The notes below the pieces were generated by a model that was given only the letters and a program-made list of their open reading frames with translations, was not told the origin of the DNA and made no database searches. 64,000 bases of DNA from an uncultured Porticoccus sp. (GTDB lineage Bacteria; Pseudomonadota; Gammaproteobacteria; Pseudomonadales; Porticoccaceae): positions 124,001-188,000 of the forward strand of contig NZ_CAJXST010000005.1 of NCBI RefSeq assembly GCF_913061305.1, read 5' to 3'. Both the position numbers and the translations under genes were made by a program. Below, piece by piece: positions 36,333 through 46,030 of the stretch; position 1 is the stretch's first letter, and each line of letters opens with the position of its first letter.

Positions 36333-36560
36333 GCTGTTGCCAAGTGGTTAAGCGAGCAGGCGATGGGGTTTCTCCCGAGCATGCCGCACTCATTGTGTAA
36401 CTGTGTTCAGAGGACACGAGAATACAGTTCGTCGCCAACCCAAAGGGTGCTGGCCAGTGTTGTTGTGAAGAGGGACAGTTGATCGTGTAGCGGGTTGAAC
36501 AGTGCCGGAAGTTGGCTTTGGTGCAGATTGGTGCAGGAGAGACGGAGTCGCCGGTCAAGC

Positions 36561-36666
36561 AATTAAAGCAATAAAAAAGGGCTGCATTTCTGCAACCCTT
36601 TAATTTATATGGCTCCTGCTTTATATGACTTCACCTGCTGGGCTCAAACCAGTGGCCCAATGATTA
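36561..36666 (-). repeat. Degenerate copy of the tRNA-Asn 3' half and its terminator (candidate att site)
   Basis: This 106-base stretch repeats 39892-39981 almost base for base. The terminator part (36568-36600) matches, and the tRNA 3' half from the CCA end to the anticodon loop is present but broken by a 16-base insertion in the acceptor region. Similarity stops at the anticodon loop, as expected when an integrative element duplicates the 3' end of a tRNA gene. The other copy is the intact tRNA-Asn. Confidence 0.75.
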
Positions 36667-36763
36667 GCCTCAATAGGTATTACCCATAAAAGAGCCTTGT
36701 TATACGAGTTTTTTTAGCTCGATGCGCGTGGTGGGCTTACATAAAAATGGTACTTTTGTCTAA

Positions 36764-36946
36764 TTACTCATCAACACACTTCAAAGCACCAGTAGGGCAC
36801 TTGGCAACCGTCGCTCGAATGTTATCATCTGGCTTTTGACTAGTATCGATCACCATGTTGCCGTCAATCACCTTAAAAACCTCTGGTGATCTTTTCACGC
36901 ATTCGCCTGAATGTTTACAGATATTGCTGTCAAATGTAACTTTCAT
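36764..36946 (-). CDS. Small divergent ferredoxin-like protein (single 4Fe-4S type)
   Basis: A 60-residue protein with SNICKHSGECVKRSPEVFKV near the N-terminus and VAKCPTGALKCVD near the C-terminus. The spacing of these cysteines fits the divergent mono-cluster 4Fe-4S family that includes YjdI rather than classical 2[4Fe-4S] ferredoxins. ATG 36946 has AAGGGGG 9 bases upstream; the frame extends to 36982. It lies alone at one edge of the presumed tRNA-Asn island. Confidence 0.75.
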   Translation of the reverse strand: MKVTFDSNICKHSGECVKRSPEVFKVIDGNMVIDTSQKPDDNIRATVAKCPTGALKCVDE

Positions 36947-37117
36947 GCTGGTTAACCCCCTTGTTGATTTATTGTTATCCAAGGCTTGCCACGCAACAAG
37001 CGAGTTGCTAGTAGTAAATATAGAGTTTTTGGCAATAAATTCCAGTCCTTACCCATCACTCTTAACTCACGAACAAGTAGGCGTTCGGCAGTGAGGTTTT
37101 AGCTCGTCGGGATTCTT

Positions 37118-38503
37118 ATGTCTGTTATCAATCAGCTTGAAGCAGCATTTAATGCGTTCGCCAATTTTATGTGGAGCACGCCTTTGGTTGTGCTTTTGGT
37201 GGGTGGCGGCATTGGCTTGATGCTGTATTCACGTTTTCGTCCATACCGCCATCTGGGTCATGCGCTGGCCTTATTACGTGGGCGCTATAACGATGAGCAC
37301 GACCCTGGGCATGTTTCCCATGCCCAGGCCTTGAGCACAGCTTTGTCGGGCACGCTGGGTCTCGGCAATGTCGCAGGGGTTGCGATCGCCATCAGCGCGG
37401 GTGGGCCGGGCGCTGTTTTCTGGATGTGGGTGACGGCCATTATCGGTGTAACAACCAAGTTCTATACTGCGTCGCTGGCGGTGATGTATCGAGGCAAGGA
37501 TTCAAGCAGTGTACTTCGTGGCGGCCCAATGTATGTGATAAGCGAAGGCCTTGGTAAGCGCTGGTATCCCTTAGCTGTTTTATTTGCCGTAGCCGGCGCG
37601 CTTGGGACATTACCATTGTTTCAGACAAATCAGTTTGTCGGCCTGTTGCGTGAGGTCGTGGCAATACCGATAGGCCTTGCTACAGAAAGCCAGCATATGG
37701 CGTTTGATATCATTGCGGGCGTTGTTCTGGCCATTTTGGCCTTGCTCGTCGTGCTGGGTCGTATAGAACGCATTGGCCAGTTAACGGTGCGACTGGTACC
37801 GAGTATGGTGCTGCTTTATATTGGCATGACACTGATTGTGTTAATACGATATTGGCAGGATATCCCTGGGGTGTTCATGCTTATTGTCAACGACGCGTTC
37901 AGCGGCGCCAGTGTAGCCGGTGGAGCTCTGGGAACCGTCATCATGATTGGCGTGCGCCGTGGTGCTTTCTCCAATGAGGCGGGTATTGGCACAGAATCGA
38001 TGGCCCATGGTGCAGCTAAAACCAGCGAGCCAATACGTGAAGGTGTCGTGGCCATGACCGGCCCGATTATCGATACGCTGATTGTTTGCTCATGTACCGC
38101 ATTTATGATTCTACTGACAGGCGTTTGGCAAACCGGCGGCGACATGGAAGGTGTTGCACTCACTGCTGCAGCGTTAGAAAAGGTTTTCTCCCATAGTGGC
38201 ATTTACTTGCTTTTGCTGATGGTTGCGTTACTGAGCTTTTCGACCATCGTCACTTTCTGGTTTTATGGCTCCACGTGCGTTGGCTTTCTACTGGGTGCAG
38301 ACAAAGCGCATTACTACACGCCGCTCTATTTGCTCATGGTGATCGTAGGCGCAGTCACCACGCTTGAGTTGGTCAACGGTTTATTAATTGGTATGTATGC
38401 GGTGATGGCTATACCAACGATGATTTCTACTTTTTTGTTAGCACCGCGAGTCAACGAAGCAGCGCATCATTACTTCCGTAAAATGGATAGTCTGACCCAA
38501 TAA
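37118..38503 (+). CDS. Sodium:alanine/glycine symporter (AGCS family)
   Basis: A 461-residue multi-pass membrane protein. HAQALSTALSGTLGLGNVAGVAIAI is the AGCS signature region (seen from about residue 68), followed by GGPGAVFWMWVTAIIG and RRGAFSNEAGIGTESMAHGA. Members import alanine, glycine or related amino acids with sodium. Its stop overlaps the start of an aminotransferase gene by one base, so uptake and catabolism of one amino acid seem coupled. This gene pair looks more AT-rich than the core genes around it. Confidence 0.93.
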   Translation: MSVINQLEAAFNAFANFMWSTPLVVLLVGGGIGLMLYSRFRPYRHLGHALALLRGRYNDEHDPGHVSHAQALSTALSGTLGLGNVAGVAIAISAGGPGAVFWMWVTAIIGVTTKFYTASLAVMYRGKDSSSVLRGGPMYVISEGLGKRWYPLAVLFAVAGALGTLPLFQTNQFVGLLREVVAIPIGLATESQHMAFDIIAGVVLAILALLVVLGRIERIGQLTVRLVPSMVLLYIGMTLIVLIRYWQDIPGVFMLIVNDAFSGASVAGGALGTVIMIGVRRGAFSNEAGIGTESMAHGAAKTSEPIREGVVAMTGPIIDTLIVCSCTAFMILLTGVWQTGGDMEGVALTAAALEKVFSHSGIYLLLLMVALLSFSTIVTFWFYGSTCVGFLLGADKAHYYTPLYLLMVIVGAVTTLELVNGLLIGMYAVMAIPTMISTFLLAPRVNEAAHHYFRKMDSLTQ

Positions 38504-39606
38504 TGGCTACCCAGGTTATACGTCCTGATCACTTGATAGACCTGGCGGTAGGCCAACCAGAACCGGATTTGTTGCCGGTTGATTTGTTTGGCTCACTGTC
38601 GGTTGAACAACAAAACCTGGCTTATGGCGAGCAGGCCGGTGACGAAACATTCCGGCAGGCGCTGTCTGCATGGTTGTCAGAAGATTACGATCAGCCGGTC
38701 AGCGCTGAACAGCTATTGCTGACGAACGGATCGTCCAATGCGCTCGATATGATTTGTTCACAATTGAGCAAACCCGGTGCAACGATCCTGGTAGAAGACC
38801 CCAGCTATTTTATTGCACTTAACTTATTTAAAGAGCGCGGTTTCAATGTTGTTGCATTGCCGATGGATGAAGACGGTGTCGAGCTACAGGCGCTCGAACA
38901 GGCCATGCAGAAATATAAGCCTGCTTTTTTTTATACAATTCCCAGCTTTCATAATCCATCAGGTATTACGCAGTCGCTTAGCCGGCGGCAAGGTATAGTA
39001 AAACTGGCAGCACAAACGCAATGCCCTGTTGTTGCCGATGACGTTTATCAGTCGCTTTACTTTGGTCAGAAACCCCCTGCACCTTTGGCGTGTTATGACC
39101 ATAACGCGCCTGTTTTATCTGTAGGCTCTTTTTCAAAAATTCTTGCACCCGGATTGCGGCTTGGCTGGATTCAGGGTGCCGGTGATATTTTTCACAGGCT
39201 CAAGAATTCGGCGTTACTGCAAAGTGGCGGCGGCTTGGCGCCTGTCACTTCGGCATTGGTTGGGCCTTTGATTGCCAGCGGTGAATTTCAGAAGAACCTT
39301 GAGTGTTTGCGGCAAAGCTATGCAGCCCGATCTGAAGTGCTGTTTGATGGGCTAGTGTCAACGATTGGTGACCGGATAAGTATCAATAAGCCCAACGGTG
39401 GGTACTTTTTATGGGCAAGTTTTGTTGATGGGCGAGACGTCGCTGCAAAGCTTGATGAGGCCAGGCAAGCTGGTGTCGGCTTTTTACCCGGTAAGGTTTG
39501 TTCCGCCAACGGTCAATTCCTCTCGAGTATGCGCCTGTGCTTCGCATGGTATCCGCAACAGCAGCTCATGACTGCTTCCGAACGTCTGGGGTTGGTATTC
39601 TCTTAA
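38503..39606 (+). CDS. PLP-dependent aminotransferase (class I/II, 2-aminoadipate/MocR-like)
   Basis: A 367-residue fold-type I enzyme. The PLP lysine is in VGSFSKILAPGLRLGW, the substrate loop in TIPSFHNPSGITQS, and VVADDVYQSLYF precedes the lysine, a pattern shared with 2-aminoadipate and MocR-type aminotransferases. No N-terminal DNA-binding domain is present, so it is an enzyme. Coupled to the AGCS symporter upstream. The substrate is probably the imported amino acid (inference). Confidence 0.9.
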   Translation: MATQVIRPDHLIDLAVGQPEPDLLPVDLFGSLSVEQQNLAYGEQAGDETFRQALSAWLSEDYDQPVSAEQLLLTNGSSNALDMICSQLSKPGATILVEDPSYFIALNLFKERGFNVVALPMDEDGVELQALEQAMQKYKPAFFYTIPSFHNPSGITQSLSRRQGIVKLAAQTQCPVVADDVYQSLYFGQKPPAPLACYDHNAPVLSVGSFSKILAPGLRLGWIQGAGDIFHRLKNSALLQSGGGLAPVTSALVGPLIASGEFQKNLECLRQSYAARSEVLFDGLVSTIGDRISINKPNGGYFLWASFVDGRDVAAKLDEARQAGVGFLPGKVCSANGQFLSSMRLCFAWYPQQQLMTASERLGLVFS

Positions 39607-39649
39607 GCTCTTAACTATGTATGGGTGCGTTCACCAATTGCTGCGTCGT

Positions 39650-39735
39650 TGCGTCATAAGGATGCTGAGGTGAATCACAAGAAAGTTTATCGGCTTTACC
39701 GTGAGGCTGGACTGGCCGTCCGCATTCATCCTTGA
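39650..39735 (+). mobile_element. IS3-family transposase (OrfB) remnant
   Basis: From 39670 a short frame reads VNHKKVYRLYREAGLAV, the diagnostic helix-turn-helix segment of IS3 OrfB, and stops at TGA 39733-39735. Upstream, RSRHKDAE-like residues are not in frame. The remaining 39607-39891 contains no other gene. A second IS3 relic lies at 61309. Confidence 0.7.
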
Positions 39736-39901
39736 GGCATCAGGCATCCTTGGAGTTTGTCTCTGTCCCTCCGGTTTGGAACCACTGATTCAAAAGTAAC
39801 GGACATTACTAGGGAGCAGTTGGATCAAATACCGGAGACAGGTCAGTCAGGGCCGTCATTTCAAGAGTAGAGAAACGGTTGTAGGCTCATAAATTGAAGC
39901 A

Positions 39902-39934
39902 ATAAAAAAGGGCTGCATTTCTGCAACCCTTTGT
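39902..39934 (-). terminator. Terminator of the tRNA-Asn gene
   Basis: On the minus strand AAAGGGTTGCA pairs with TGCAGCCCTTT (one C-A mismatch) and is followed by a T-run (complement of 39902-39909), just past the tRNA 3' end. An almost identical copy lies at 36568-36600. Confidence 0.8.
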
Positions 39935-39940
39935 TTTATA

Positions 39941-40016
39941 TGGCTCCGCCTGCTGGGCTCGAACCAGCGACCCAATGATTAACAGTCATTTGCTCTACCA
40001 ACTGAGCTAAGGCGGA
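39941..40016 (-). tRNA. tRNA-Asn (GTT)
   Basis: A 76-base cloverleaf with encoded CCA. The acceptor TCCGCCT pairs with AGGCGGA, the D arm is GCTCAGTTGGTAGAGC, and the anticodon loop contains TGTTAAT, giving GTT (Asn). The T arm is GGTTCGAGCC. The complement of 39941-40016 reads from T to A with the usual conserved bases. Its 3' half is duplicated at 36561-36666, marking it as a likely integration site. Confidence 0.97.
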
Positions 40017-40035
40017 ACGGTCAAGAGGCGCGTAT

Positions 40036-40062
40036 CTTATAGATCGACTTTGGGGTAGTCAA
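40036..40062 (-). promoter_or_regulatory. Promoter of tRNA-Asn with GC-rich discriminator
   Basis: On the minus strand: TTGACT (40062-40057), a 15-base spacer and TATAAG (40041-40036), then ATACGCGCC before the tRNA start. Such GC-rich discriminators are typical of stable-RNA promoters under stringent control. Confidence 0.6.
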
Positions 40063-40142
40063 GCCCCGTCGGGGCCGCGTCACTGGGGTCTTTTCTGGCG
40101 TATAATACGCGGTTTTCTGCACTGATTCGGAGCGATTCAAAC

Positions 40143-42161
40143 GTGTCAAAACCCTTTACGGTCAAGAGCCCTTACCAGCCAGCGGGCGACCAGCCCGCAG
40201 CGATTGAGAAACTGGTGGCCGGGCTTGAAGCGGGGCTGGCGGCGCAGACGCTGCTGGGGGTCACCGGTTCGGGCAAGACATTTACCATTGCCAATGTGAT
40301 TAGCCGGGTACAGCGTCCCACCATTGTGTTGGCGCACAATAAAACGCTGGCAGCTCAGCTCTACGGCGAACTTCGGGACTTTTTTCCCGACAATGCAGTG
40401 GAGTACTTTGTCTCCTACTACGATTACTATCAGCCCGAAGCGTATGTGCCTTCATCGGATACCTTTATCGAGAAGGACGCCTCCATCAATCAGCATATCG
40501 AGCAGATGCGCCTGTCGGCTACCAAAGCACTGATGGAGCGCAAGGATGTGATTGTCGTCGCGACCGTATCGGCAATTTACGGTTTGGGTGATCCTGAGTC
40601 CTACCTGAAGATGGTCCTGCACCTGGTGCGGGGCGACCGGGTGGATCAGCGCGCTATCCTGCGGCGCCTCGCCGAGTTGCAGTACACCCGAAACGATGCT
40701 GTATTTCAGCGCGCCACCTATCGGGTGCGGGGTGATGTGATCGATATTTATCCAGCGGATTCGGACAGCGAGGCCGTCCGGGTCGAGTTATTTGACGATG
40801 AAGTGGAAAACCTGTCGATGTTCGACCCGCTGACCGGTGAGGTGTTTGGCCGGGTGCCCCGTGTCACCGTATACCCCAAATCCCATTATGTGACACCTCG
40901 TCAGACCATACTTGACGCGATGGAACACATCAAAACCGAGCTGGCGGAGCGACTGGAACAGTTGCGCTCGGTGAACAAACTGGTGGAGGAGCAGCGCCTG
41001 CGCGAGCGCACCCGCTACGACCTGGAAATGATGCAGGAGCTCGGTTACTGCACCGGCATTGAAAATTACTCGCGCTATCTTTCTGGCCGGGAACCCGGTG
41101 AGGCGCCGCCCACGCTTTACGATTACCTGCCCGCGGATGCCTTGATGGTGATTGATGAATCCCACGTGACGATTCCCCAGTTGGGTGGCATGTATCGCGG
41201 TGATCGTTCGCGCAAGGAAACCCTGGTGGAATACGGTTTCCGGTTACCTTCAGCGCTGGATAACCGCCCTATGCGGTTCGATGAATGGGAGCGATTGGCG
41301 CCACAGATGATCTTTGTCTCCGCCACCCCGGCCAAGTATGAAGCAGAGAAGGCGGGGCAGGTGGTGGAGCAGGTGGTCAGGCCCACCGGGCTGGTGGATC
41401 CATTGATCGAGGTTCGTCCGGCGACGTCCCAGGTGGATGATGTGCTTTCCGAGATCAGCCGCTGTGTGGCGAATGAGGAGCGCGTGCTGATTACCGTGCT
41501 GACCAAGCGGATGGCGGAGGATCTCACCGAGTATCTGGCGGAACACGGGGTGCGGGTGCGCTACCTGCACTCGGATATTGAAACGGTGGAGCGGGTGGAA
41601 ATTATCCGCGACCTGCGGCTCGGTGAATTTGATGTGCTGGTGGGCATCAACCTGTTGCGGGAGGGGCTGGATATGCCGGAGGTGGCTCTGGTAGCCATCT
41701 TTGATGCCGACAAGGAAGGATTTTTGCGCTCCGAGCAGTCGCTGATCCAGACCATTGGCCGGGCGGCGCGAAACGTGGCTGGCCGTGCCATTCTCTACGC
41801 GGACAAGGTTACCGGCTCCATGCAACGGGCCATGGATGAAACCGAACGTCGTCGGGACAAGCAGATTGCCCACAATCTTGCCCACGGTATTTCACCCAAG
41901 GGTATCTATAAATCGGTAGCGGATATTATGGAAGGGGCCCGAATGATCCCCGGTAAAGGAGGGCGCAAGGTGGCGGATGCGCAGGCCACCTATCAGTCAC
42001 TCAAGGACAGGCCGATAGTCAGCAGCGGTGATGTGTGGCGTCAAATAGCGGCGCTGGAGGACAAGATGTTCGAACACGCCAAGAACCTGGAGTTCGAGGA
42101 GGCGGCCCGACTTCGGGACGAAGTGGGCCAGCTCAAGCGGTTGGCAGACGGGGTTGGCTGA
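40143..42161 (+). CDS. uvrB: UvrABC system protein B
   Basis: A 672-residue excision-repair helicase-like protein. Walker A is GVTGSGKT. The beta-hairpin segment [20 protein letters not shown] is intact, motif II contains DESH, and the C-terminal UVR domain ([19 protein letters not shown]) is present. With UvrA it locates damage and with UvrC it makes the incisions. It starts at GTG. A TATAAT box lies at 40101-40106 within GCGTATAATACGC. No SOS box was recognised. Confidence 0.98.
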   Translation: MSKPFTVKSPYQPAGDQPAAIEKLVAGLEAGLAAQTLLGVTGSGKTFTIANVISRVQRPTIVLAHNKTLAAQLYGELRDFFPDNAVEYFVSYYDYYQPEAYVPSSDTFIEKDASINQHIEQMRLSATKALMERKDVIVVATVSAIYGLGDPESYLKMVLHLVRGDRVDQRAILRRLAELQYTRNDAVFQRATYRVRGDVIDIYPADSDSEAVRVELFDDEVENLSMFDPLTGEVFGRVPRVTVYPKSHYVTPRQTILDAMEHIKTELAERLEQLRSVNKLVEEQRLRERTRYDLEMMQELGYCTGIENYSRYLSGREPGEAPPTLYDYLPADALMVIDESHVTIPQLGGMYRGDRSRKETLVEYGFRLPSALDNRPMRFDEWERLAPQMIFVSATPAKYEAEKAGQVVEQVVRPTGLVDPLIEVRPATSQVDDVLSEISRCVANEERVLITVLTKRMAEDLTEYLAEHGVRVRYLHSDIETVERVEIIRDLRLGEFDVLVGINLLREGLDMPEVALVAIFDADKEGFLRSEQSLIQTIGRAARNVAGRAILYADKVTGSMQRAMDETERRRDKQIAHNLAHGISPKGIYKSVADIMEGARMIPGKGGRKVADAQATYQSLKDRPIVSSGDVWRQIAALEDKMFEHAKNLEFEEAARLRDEVGQLKRLADGVG

Positions 42162-42188
42162 CGGGCAATGTTGCCCATCGACTTTTCC

Positions 42189-42602
42189 TCAGAAGCTTTT
42201 GACGCGCTCACACTTGCCGGCGTACCGCATCTGACGGCCTTTATGGCCCCCCTGGTTGACATTAAACCCGAATTCTCCAATGCCGGTATTAAGCATGAAA
42301 TCACCGGTAAGCGGCTTCAGAATGAACAGTATTGACTCGTTTTTGGCAGTGATACTCCGGCCTGATCGCTCTGTTATCTCGAGATCAAAGGTCCCCGATG
42401 CGTCTTTGTTGTCACCATGAAGTCGAAGATTATCGCCCTCGATGGTCACTTCCAGGTCACCACCATCCGTGCTGACACCCGAGCCGGTTGCCACCTGATA
42501 GATATGAACATACCTGCAGAGATGGAGCTCTTGTTCGTTTGCATACAGGTTGGCGCTCATCAGCAGTGACGCACACAAGGCAACGAAGATACCTTTTTTC
42601 AT
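42189..42602 (-). CDS. Secreted protein of unknown function
   Basis: A 137-residue protein with a signal peptide (about residues 1-22, ending NLYANE). The body is beta-rich with two Cys (C29 in HLCRYVHIYQV, and one in YAGKCERV) that could form a disulfide. I do not recognise the family. ATG 42602 with AAGG upstream is the likely start; the frame extends 21 bases further. It converges on uvrB. Confidence 0.6.
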   Translation of the reverse strand: MKKGIFVALCASLLMSANLYANEQELHLCRYVHIYQVATGSGVSTDGGDLEVTIEGDNLRLHGDNKDASGTFDLEITERSGRSITAKNESILFILKPLTGDFMLNTGIGEFGFNVNQGGHKGRQMRYAGKCERVKSF

Positions 42603-42871
42603 AATGACCAAACCTTTTATCAAGTTGACGGCCTCCCCGTTTTTTTGGGGGGCTCAGTTGCTAAACATACTAACATGTTACCGCACTGGATCAGGTCTGT
42701 ATGTGGCTGCGGGCGTTTTGTCGATAGGTGGTGCTGTTCGGAACATGGCGTGGCCAGCTGCTTGGTGGGCGTAGTGGCAGCCAGAAATGACAAAATAATT
42801 AACATTAAGTAACTATTTTATCTATTTGATATAAAAGGTTAATATTTTCAATTAACCTGTTATTTTTAGAT

Positions 42872-42900
42872 AAAAAAAGCCCATCGTTGTCGATGGGCTT
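42872..42900 (-). terminator. Terminator of tRNA-Val (GAC)
   Basis: AAGCCCATCG (42877-42886) pairs perfectly with CGATGGGCTT (42891-42900) around TTGT. On the minus strand the stem is followed by seven T residues, 7 bases after the tRNA 3' end. Confidence 0.88.
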
Positions 42901-42906
42901 TCTGTT

Positions 42907-42983
42907 TGGTAGGCACGAGTGGATTCGAACCACCGACCCCCACCATGTCAAGGTGGTGCTCTAACCAACTGAGCTACGTGCCT
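42907..42983 (-). tRNA. tRNA-Val (GAC)
   Basis: A 77-base cloverleaf with encoded CCA. Acceptor AGGCACG/CGTGCCT, anticodon stem CCACC/GGTGG with loop TTGACAT, so anticodon GAC (Val), and T arm GGTTCGAATCC. A second valine tRNA (TAC) lies at 59129. Confidence 0.96.
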
Positions 42984-43012
42984 GCTGACTTGCTGAAATC
43001 AGGAAGGCGCGT

Positions 43013-43041
43013 AATTTACCAGCGAGCATCTCTTCTGACAA
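43013..43041 (-). promoter_or_regulatory. Promoter of tRNA-Val (GAC)
   Basis: On the minus strand: TTGTCA (43041-43036), a 17-base spacer, TAAATT (43018-43013), then the GC-rich discriminator ACGCGCC. It fits a sigma-70 stable-RNA promoter. Confidence 0.7.
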
Positions 43042-43164
43042 GCTTTATGGGGTCCTGACAAGCGTTATGTCGCTTTTCCCGCTGTTGATGGCGGCTTGCT
43101 TATGCAGGGTAAGCCGGTAAAATGGCCGGCTCACAAATTGGCGCTGCCCCCGCAGCATAAACCA

Positions 43165-43187
43165 TGTGGCCTTTGGTAGGGGCCACC
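43165..43187 (+). promoter_or_regulatory. thrS leader hairpin mimicking a tRNA-Thr anticodon arm
   Basis: GTGGCC (43166-43171) pairs with GGCCAC (43181-43186); a T-G wobble closes a 7-base loop, TTGGTAG (43173-43179). With U33, GGU at 34-36 and A37, this loop equals a tRNA-Thr(GGU) anticodon loop in six of seven positions. E. coli thrS is autoregulated by such a mimic just upstream of its ribosome site. Here AAAGGA (43193-43198) follows directly. Confidence 0.65.
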
Positions 43188-43205
43188 ACTGGAAAGGATT
43201 AGAAA

Positions 43206-45122
43206 ATGCCCGTAGTAACCCTCCCTGACGGCAGTCAACGCAATTACCCGAACCCTGTGACTATCCATGAGGTGGCCGCTGATATTGGCCCCGGACTGGC
43301 AAAGGCTGCACTGGCCGGCAAAGTTGGCGACGATCTGGTAGACACCTCTTATCTGATTGACGCAGATACCGAGTTGGCCATTATCACTGAAAGGTCCGAC
43401 GAGGGTTTGGAGGTGATTCGTCACTCCACCGCCCACCTGTTGGCCCAGGCCGTAAAACAGTTATTTCCCAGTGCGCAGGTCACCATCGGCCCGGTAATTG
43501 ATAACGGCTTTTATTATGACTTTGCCTATGAGCGGCCATTTACCCCGGAAGATCTCGACGCCATCGAGCGAAAAATGGCCGAGCTTGCCGAGGCGGATGC
43601 AACGGTGGTACGTCGTGAATTGTCCCGCGACGAGGCTGTGGCCTATTTTCGCGGCATCGGTGAGGCCTACAAGGCGGAAATCATCGAAAGCATTCCCCCG
43701 GACCAGACGCTCTCTCTCTATAGGCAGGGAGATTTTGAAGACCTCTGCCGTGGACCGCATGTGCCCTCAACGGGAAAACTCAAACACTTCAAGTTGATGA
43801 AAGTGGCCGGGGCCTACTGGCGGGGTGACTCCAGTAATGAAATGCTGCAGCGCATCTATGGTACGGCCTGGTCGAGCAAGAAAGAATTAAATGCCTACCT
43901 GTTCAGGCTGGCAGAGGCGGAAAAGCGCGATCACCGCAAACTGGCCAAGAAATTCGATCTGTTCCATATGCAGGAAGAAGCCCCGGGGATGGTGTTCTGG
44001 CATCCGAAGGGCTGGAGCATCTATACCCAGATTGAGAGCTACATGCGCGATGTGCAGCGCAGCAATGGCTATCGGGAAATCAAAACGCCCCAGGTGGTCG
44101 ATCGATCCCTTTGGGAGCGGTCCGGTCACTGGGATATTTTTCGGGAACACATGTTTACCGTGGAATCCGAATCGCGAGATTACGCAGTAAAGCCGATGAA
44201 CTGCCCCTGTCATATCCAGGTATTCAATCAGGGCCTGAAAAGTTATCGCGACCTGCCACTGCGATTGGCAGAATTCGGTTCCTGCCACCGCAACGAGGCC
44301 TCTGGTACTTTGCAGGGTCTGATGCGGGTGCGGGGTTTTGTTCAGGACGATGCGCATATTTTCTGTGCCGAAGCGCAGATTCAGGACGAAGTCTCCACCT
44401 TTGTGGATCTGCTGTTTCAGGTCTATCGGGATTTCGGGTTTGAGGACGTGATCATCCGGCTCTCCACCCGTCCCGAGCAGCGGGTTGGTAGTGATGCCGT
44501 TTGGGATAAAGCGGAGCAGGCACTGGCAGATGCGCTGTCTGCAAAAGGGCTGGACTATGAGTTGTTGCCAGGAGAGGGTGCTTTCTACGGTCCAAAAATC
44601 GAGTTCTCTCTGAAAGACTGCCTCGAACGGGTCTGGCAGTGCGGTACGATTCAGGTGGATTTCTCCATGCCGGGACGGCTGGATGCCCAGTATGTGGCCG
44701 AAGACGGCTCCCGCCAGGTGCCGGTAATGTTGCACCGCGCCATCCTCGGTTCTTTCGAGCGATTTATCGGTATTCTGATCGAACATTTTGAGGGCGCTTT
44801 CCCGGTTTGGCTTGCACCCCAGCAAGCGGTGGTGATGAATATTACCGATGCGCAGGCAGATTATGTCCATCAGGTGGCTGATACCTTGAAAAACAAGGGC
44901 TTCCGGGTGGAAAATGACTTGAGAAACGAAAAGATCGGCTTTAAAATCCGCGAGCACACAATTCAGAAGATTCCCTACCTGTTGGTAATCGGAGATAGGG
45001 AAGTAGAAACGCAGACCGTGGCAGTGCGCACGCGAGGCGGTGAAGATCTGGGCATCATGCAGGTTTCAGATTTTGCCGAACTTCTCGCACAAGACGTACA
45101 GCGCCGCGGTCGCGTTATTTAA
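43206..45122 (+). CDS. thrS: Threonyl-tRNA synthetase
   Basis: A 638-residue class II synthetase. It has the TGS domain (about 1-62), the editing domain with [12 protein letters not shown] and a [19 protein letters not shown] segment, catalytic class II motifs ([21 protein letters not shown], then [12 protein letters not shown]), and an anticodon domain ([18 protein letters not shown]). It charges tRNA-Thr. It heads the thrS-infC-rpmI-rplT block, with the usual order. Confidence 0.98.
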   Translation: MPVVTLPDGSQRNYPNPVTIHEVAADIGPGLAKAALAGKVGDDLVDTSYLIDADTELAIITERSDEGLEVIRHSTAHLLAQAVKQLFPSAQVTIGPVIDNGFYYDFAYERPFTPEDLDAIERKMAELAEADATVVRRELSRDEAVAYFRGIGEAYKAEIIESIPPDQTLSLYRQGDFEDLCRGPHVPSTGKLKHFKLMKVAGAYWRGDSSNEMLQRIYGTAWSSKKELNAYLFRLAEAEKRDHRKLAKKFDLFHMQEEAPGMVFWHPKGWSIYTQIESYMRDVQRSNGYREIKTPQVVDRSLWERSGHWDIFREHMFTVESESRDYAVKPMNCPCHIQVFNQGLKSYRDLPLRLAEFGSCHRNEASGTLQGLMRVRGFVQDDAHIFCAEAQIQDEVSTFVDLLFQVYRDFGFEDVIIRLSTRPEQRVGSDAVWDKAEQALADALSAKGLDYELLPGEGAFYGPKIEFSLKDCLERVWQCGTIQVDFSMPGRLDAQYVAEDGSRQVPVMLHRAILGSFERFIGILIEHFEGAFPVWLAPQQAVVMNITDAQADYVHQVADTLKNKGFRVENDLRNEKIGFKIREHTIQKIPYLLVIGDREVETQTVAVRTRGGEDLGIMQVSDFAELLAQDVQRRGRVI

Positions 45123-45142
45123 AGACAATAGTCGGAGATTAA

Positions 45143-45688
45143 ATTATCAAGAAAAATTATGGCAAGGGGGCAGCAAAACGGTCTCGAATGAATGAAGAGA
45201 TCGACGTCCCCGAGGTTCGATTGGTTAACGCCGATGGTGAACAGGCTGGCATTGTCAGCATTGAAGATGCCCTGAGTGCAGCCCTGGCTGCCGGTCTGGA
45301 TCTGGTGGAAATTGCCCCGGATGCCGAGCCGCCCGTCTGCAAGGTCATGGACTACGGCAAGAAGCTGTTTGAAGTGAAAAAGCAGCAGGCTGCACAACGC
45401 AAGAAGCAGAAGCAGACTCAGGTCAAGGAAATGAAGTTTCGTCCGGGAACGGACATCGGAGACTACCAGATCAAGTTACGCAACCTGATCCGGTTTCTCG
45501 AAAATGGGGACAAGGCCAAGGTAACCCTCCGGTTTCGCGGTCGCGAGATGGCTCACCAGGAACTCGGTATGGAAATGCTCAAGCGTATTGAGCTGGACCT
45601 GGAGGAACTGGGTTCTGTCGAGCAATTCCCCAAAATGGAAGGGCGGCAACTCACTATGGTGATCGCCCCCAAAAGCAGGAAGAAGTAA
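45143..45688 (+). CDS. infC: Translation initiation factor IF-3 (AUU start)
   Basis: About 181 residues. The conserved IF-3 N-terminus [19 protein letters not shown] lies upstream of the first ATG (45188) in the same frame, bounded by TAA at 45140-45142. The only sensible start is ATT 45143, with GGAG at 45134-45137. The AUU start is the known autoregulation device, because IF-3 itself rejects unusual start codons. The C-terminal domain begins near [20 protein letters not shown]. The thrS stop lies 20 bases upstream. Confidence 0.93.
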   Translation: MIKKNYGKGAAKRSRMNEEIDVPEVRLVNADGEQAGIVSIEDALSAALAAGLDLVEIAPDAEPPVCKVMDYGKKLFEVKKQQAAQRKKQKQTQVKEMKFRPGTDIGDYQIKLRNLIRFLENGDKAKVTLRFRGREMAHQELGMEMLKRIELDLEELGSVEQFPKMEGRQLTMVIAPKSRKK

Positions 45689-45810
45689 CCCGACCCCTCT
45701 GGCCTCTGGTCGTATCAGGATTCACCGGGCACTACCCGCGCGCAGCCCCTGGCAGACTGTCCGGGAGTGACTTCTTCATTATTTAACCCGTCTATAAACG
45801 GAGACACAAA

Positions 45811-46002
45811 ATGCCAAAAGCAAAAGTACATAGCGGTGCGGCCAAGCGCTTCAAGAAAACCGGCGCTGGCTACAAGCACAAACACGCCAACAGAAGTCAC
45901 ATCCTCACAAAAATGTCGCAGAAGCGTAAGCGTCACCTGCGTGGCACCAGCACCATGAATGGTTCTGATTCGCCCCTGGTCGATCGTATGTTGCGCTCCT
46001 GA
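45811..46002 (+). CDS. rpmI: 50S ribosomal protein L35
   Basis: A 63-residue basic protein matching L35: [20 protein letters not shown] at the start and [17 protein letters not shown] in the middle. GGAG lies before the ATG. The 122-base infC-rpmI gap may hold the L20 operator seen in related bacteria, but no pseudoknot can be verified by eye. Confidence 0.97.
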   Translation: MPKAKVHSGAAKRFKKTGAGYKHKHANRSHILTKMSQKRKRHLRGTSTMNGSDSPLVDRMLRS

Positions 46003-46030
46003 TTAACCGATTATTTGAGAGGATATTGAT

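Noticed and set aside
36197..36482. Frames with repeated KAKSQKP or FWLLAFG peptides
   Set aside because: They are produced by the seven-base tandem repeat in several frames on both strands and have no ribosome sites.
40085..40115. LexA (SOS) box before uvrB
   Set aside because: The region has the palindrome GCGTATAATACGC but no CTGT-N8-ACAG pattern, so it is better read as a -10 box within a chance palindrome.
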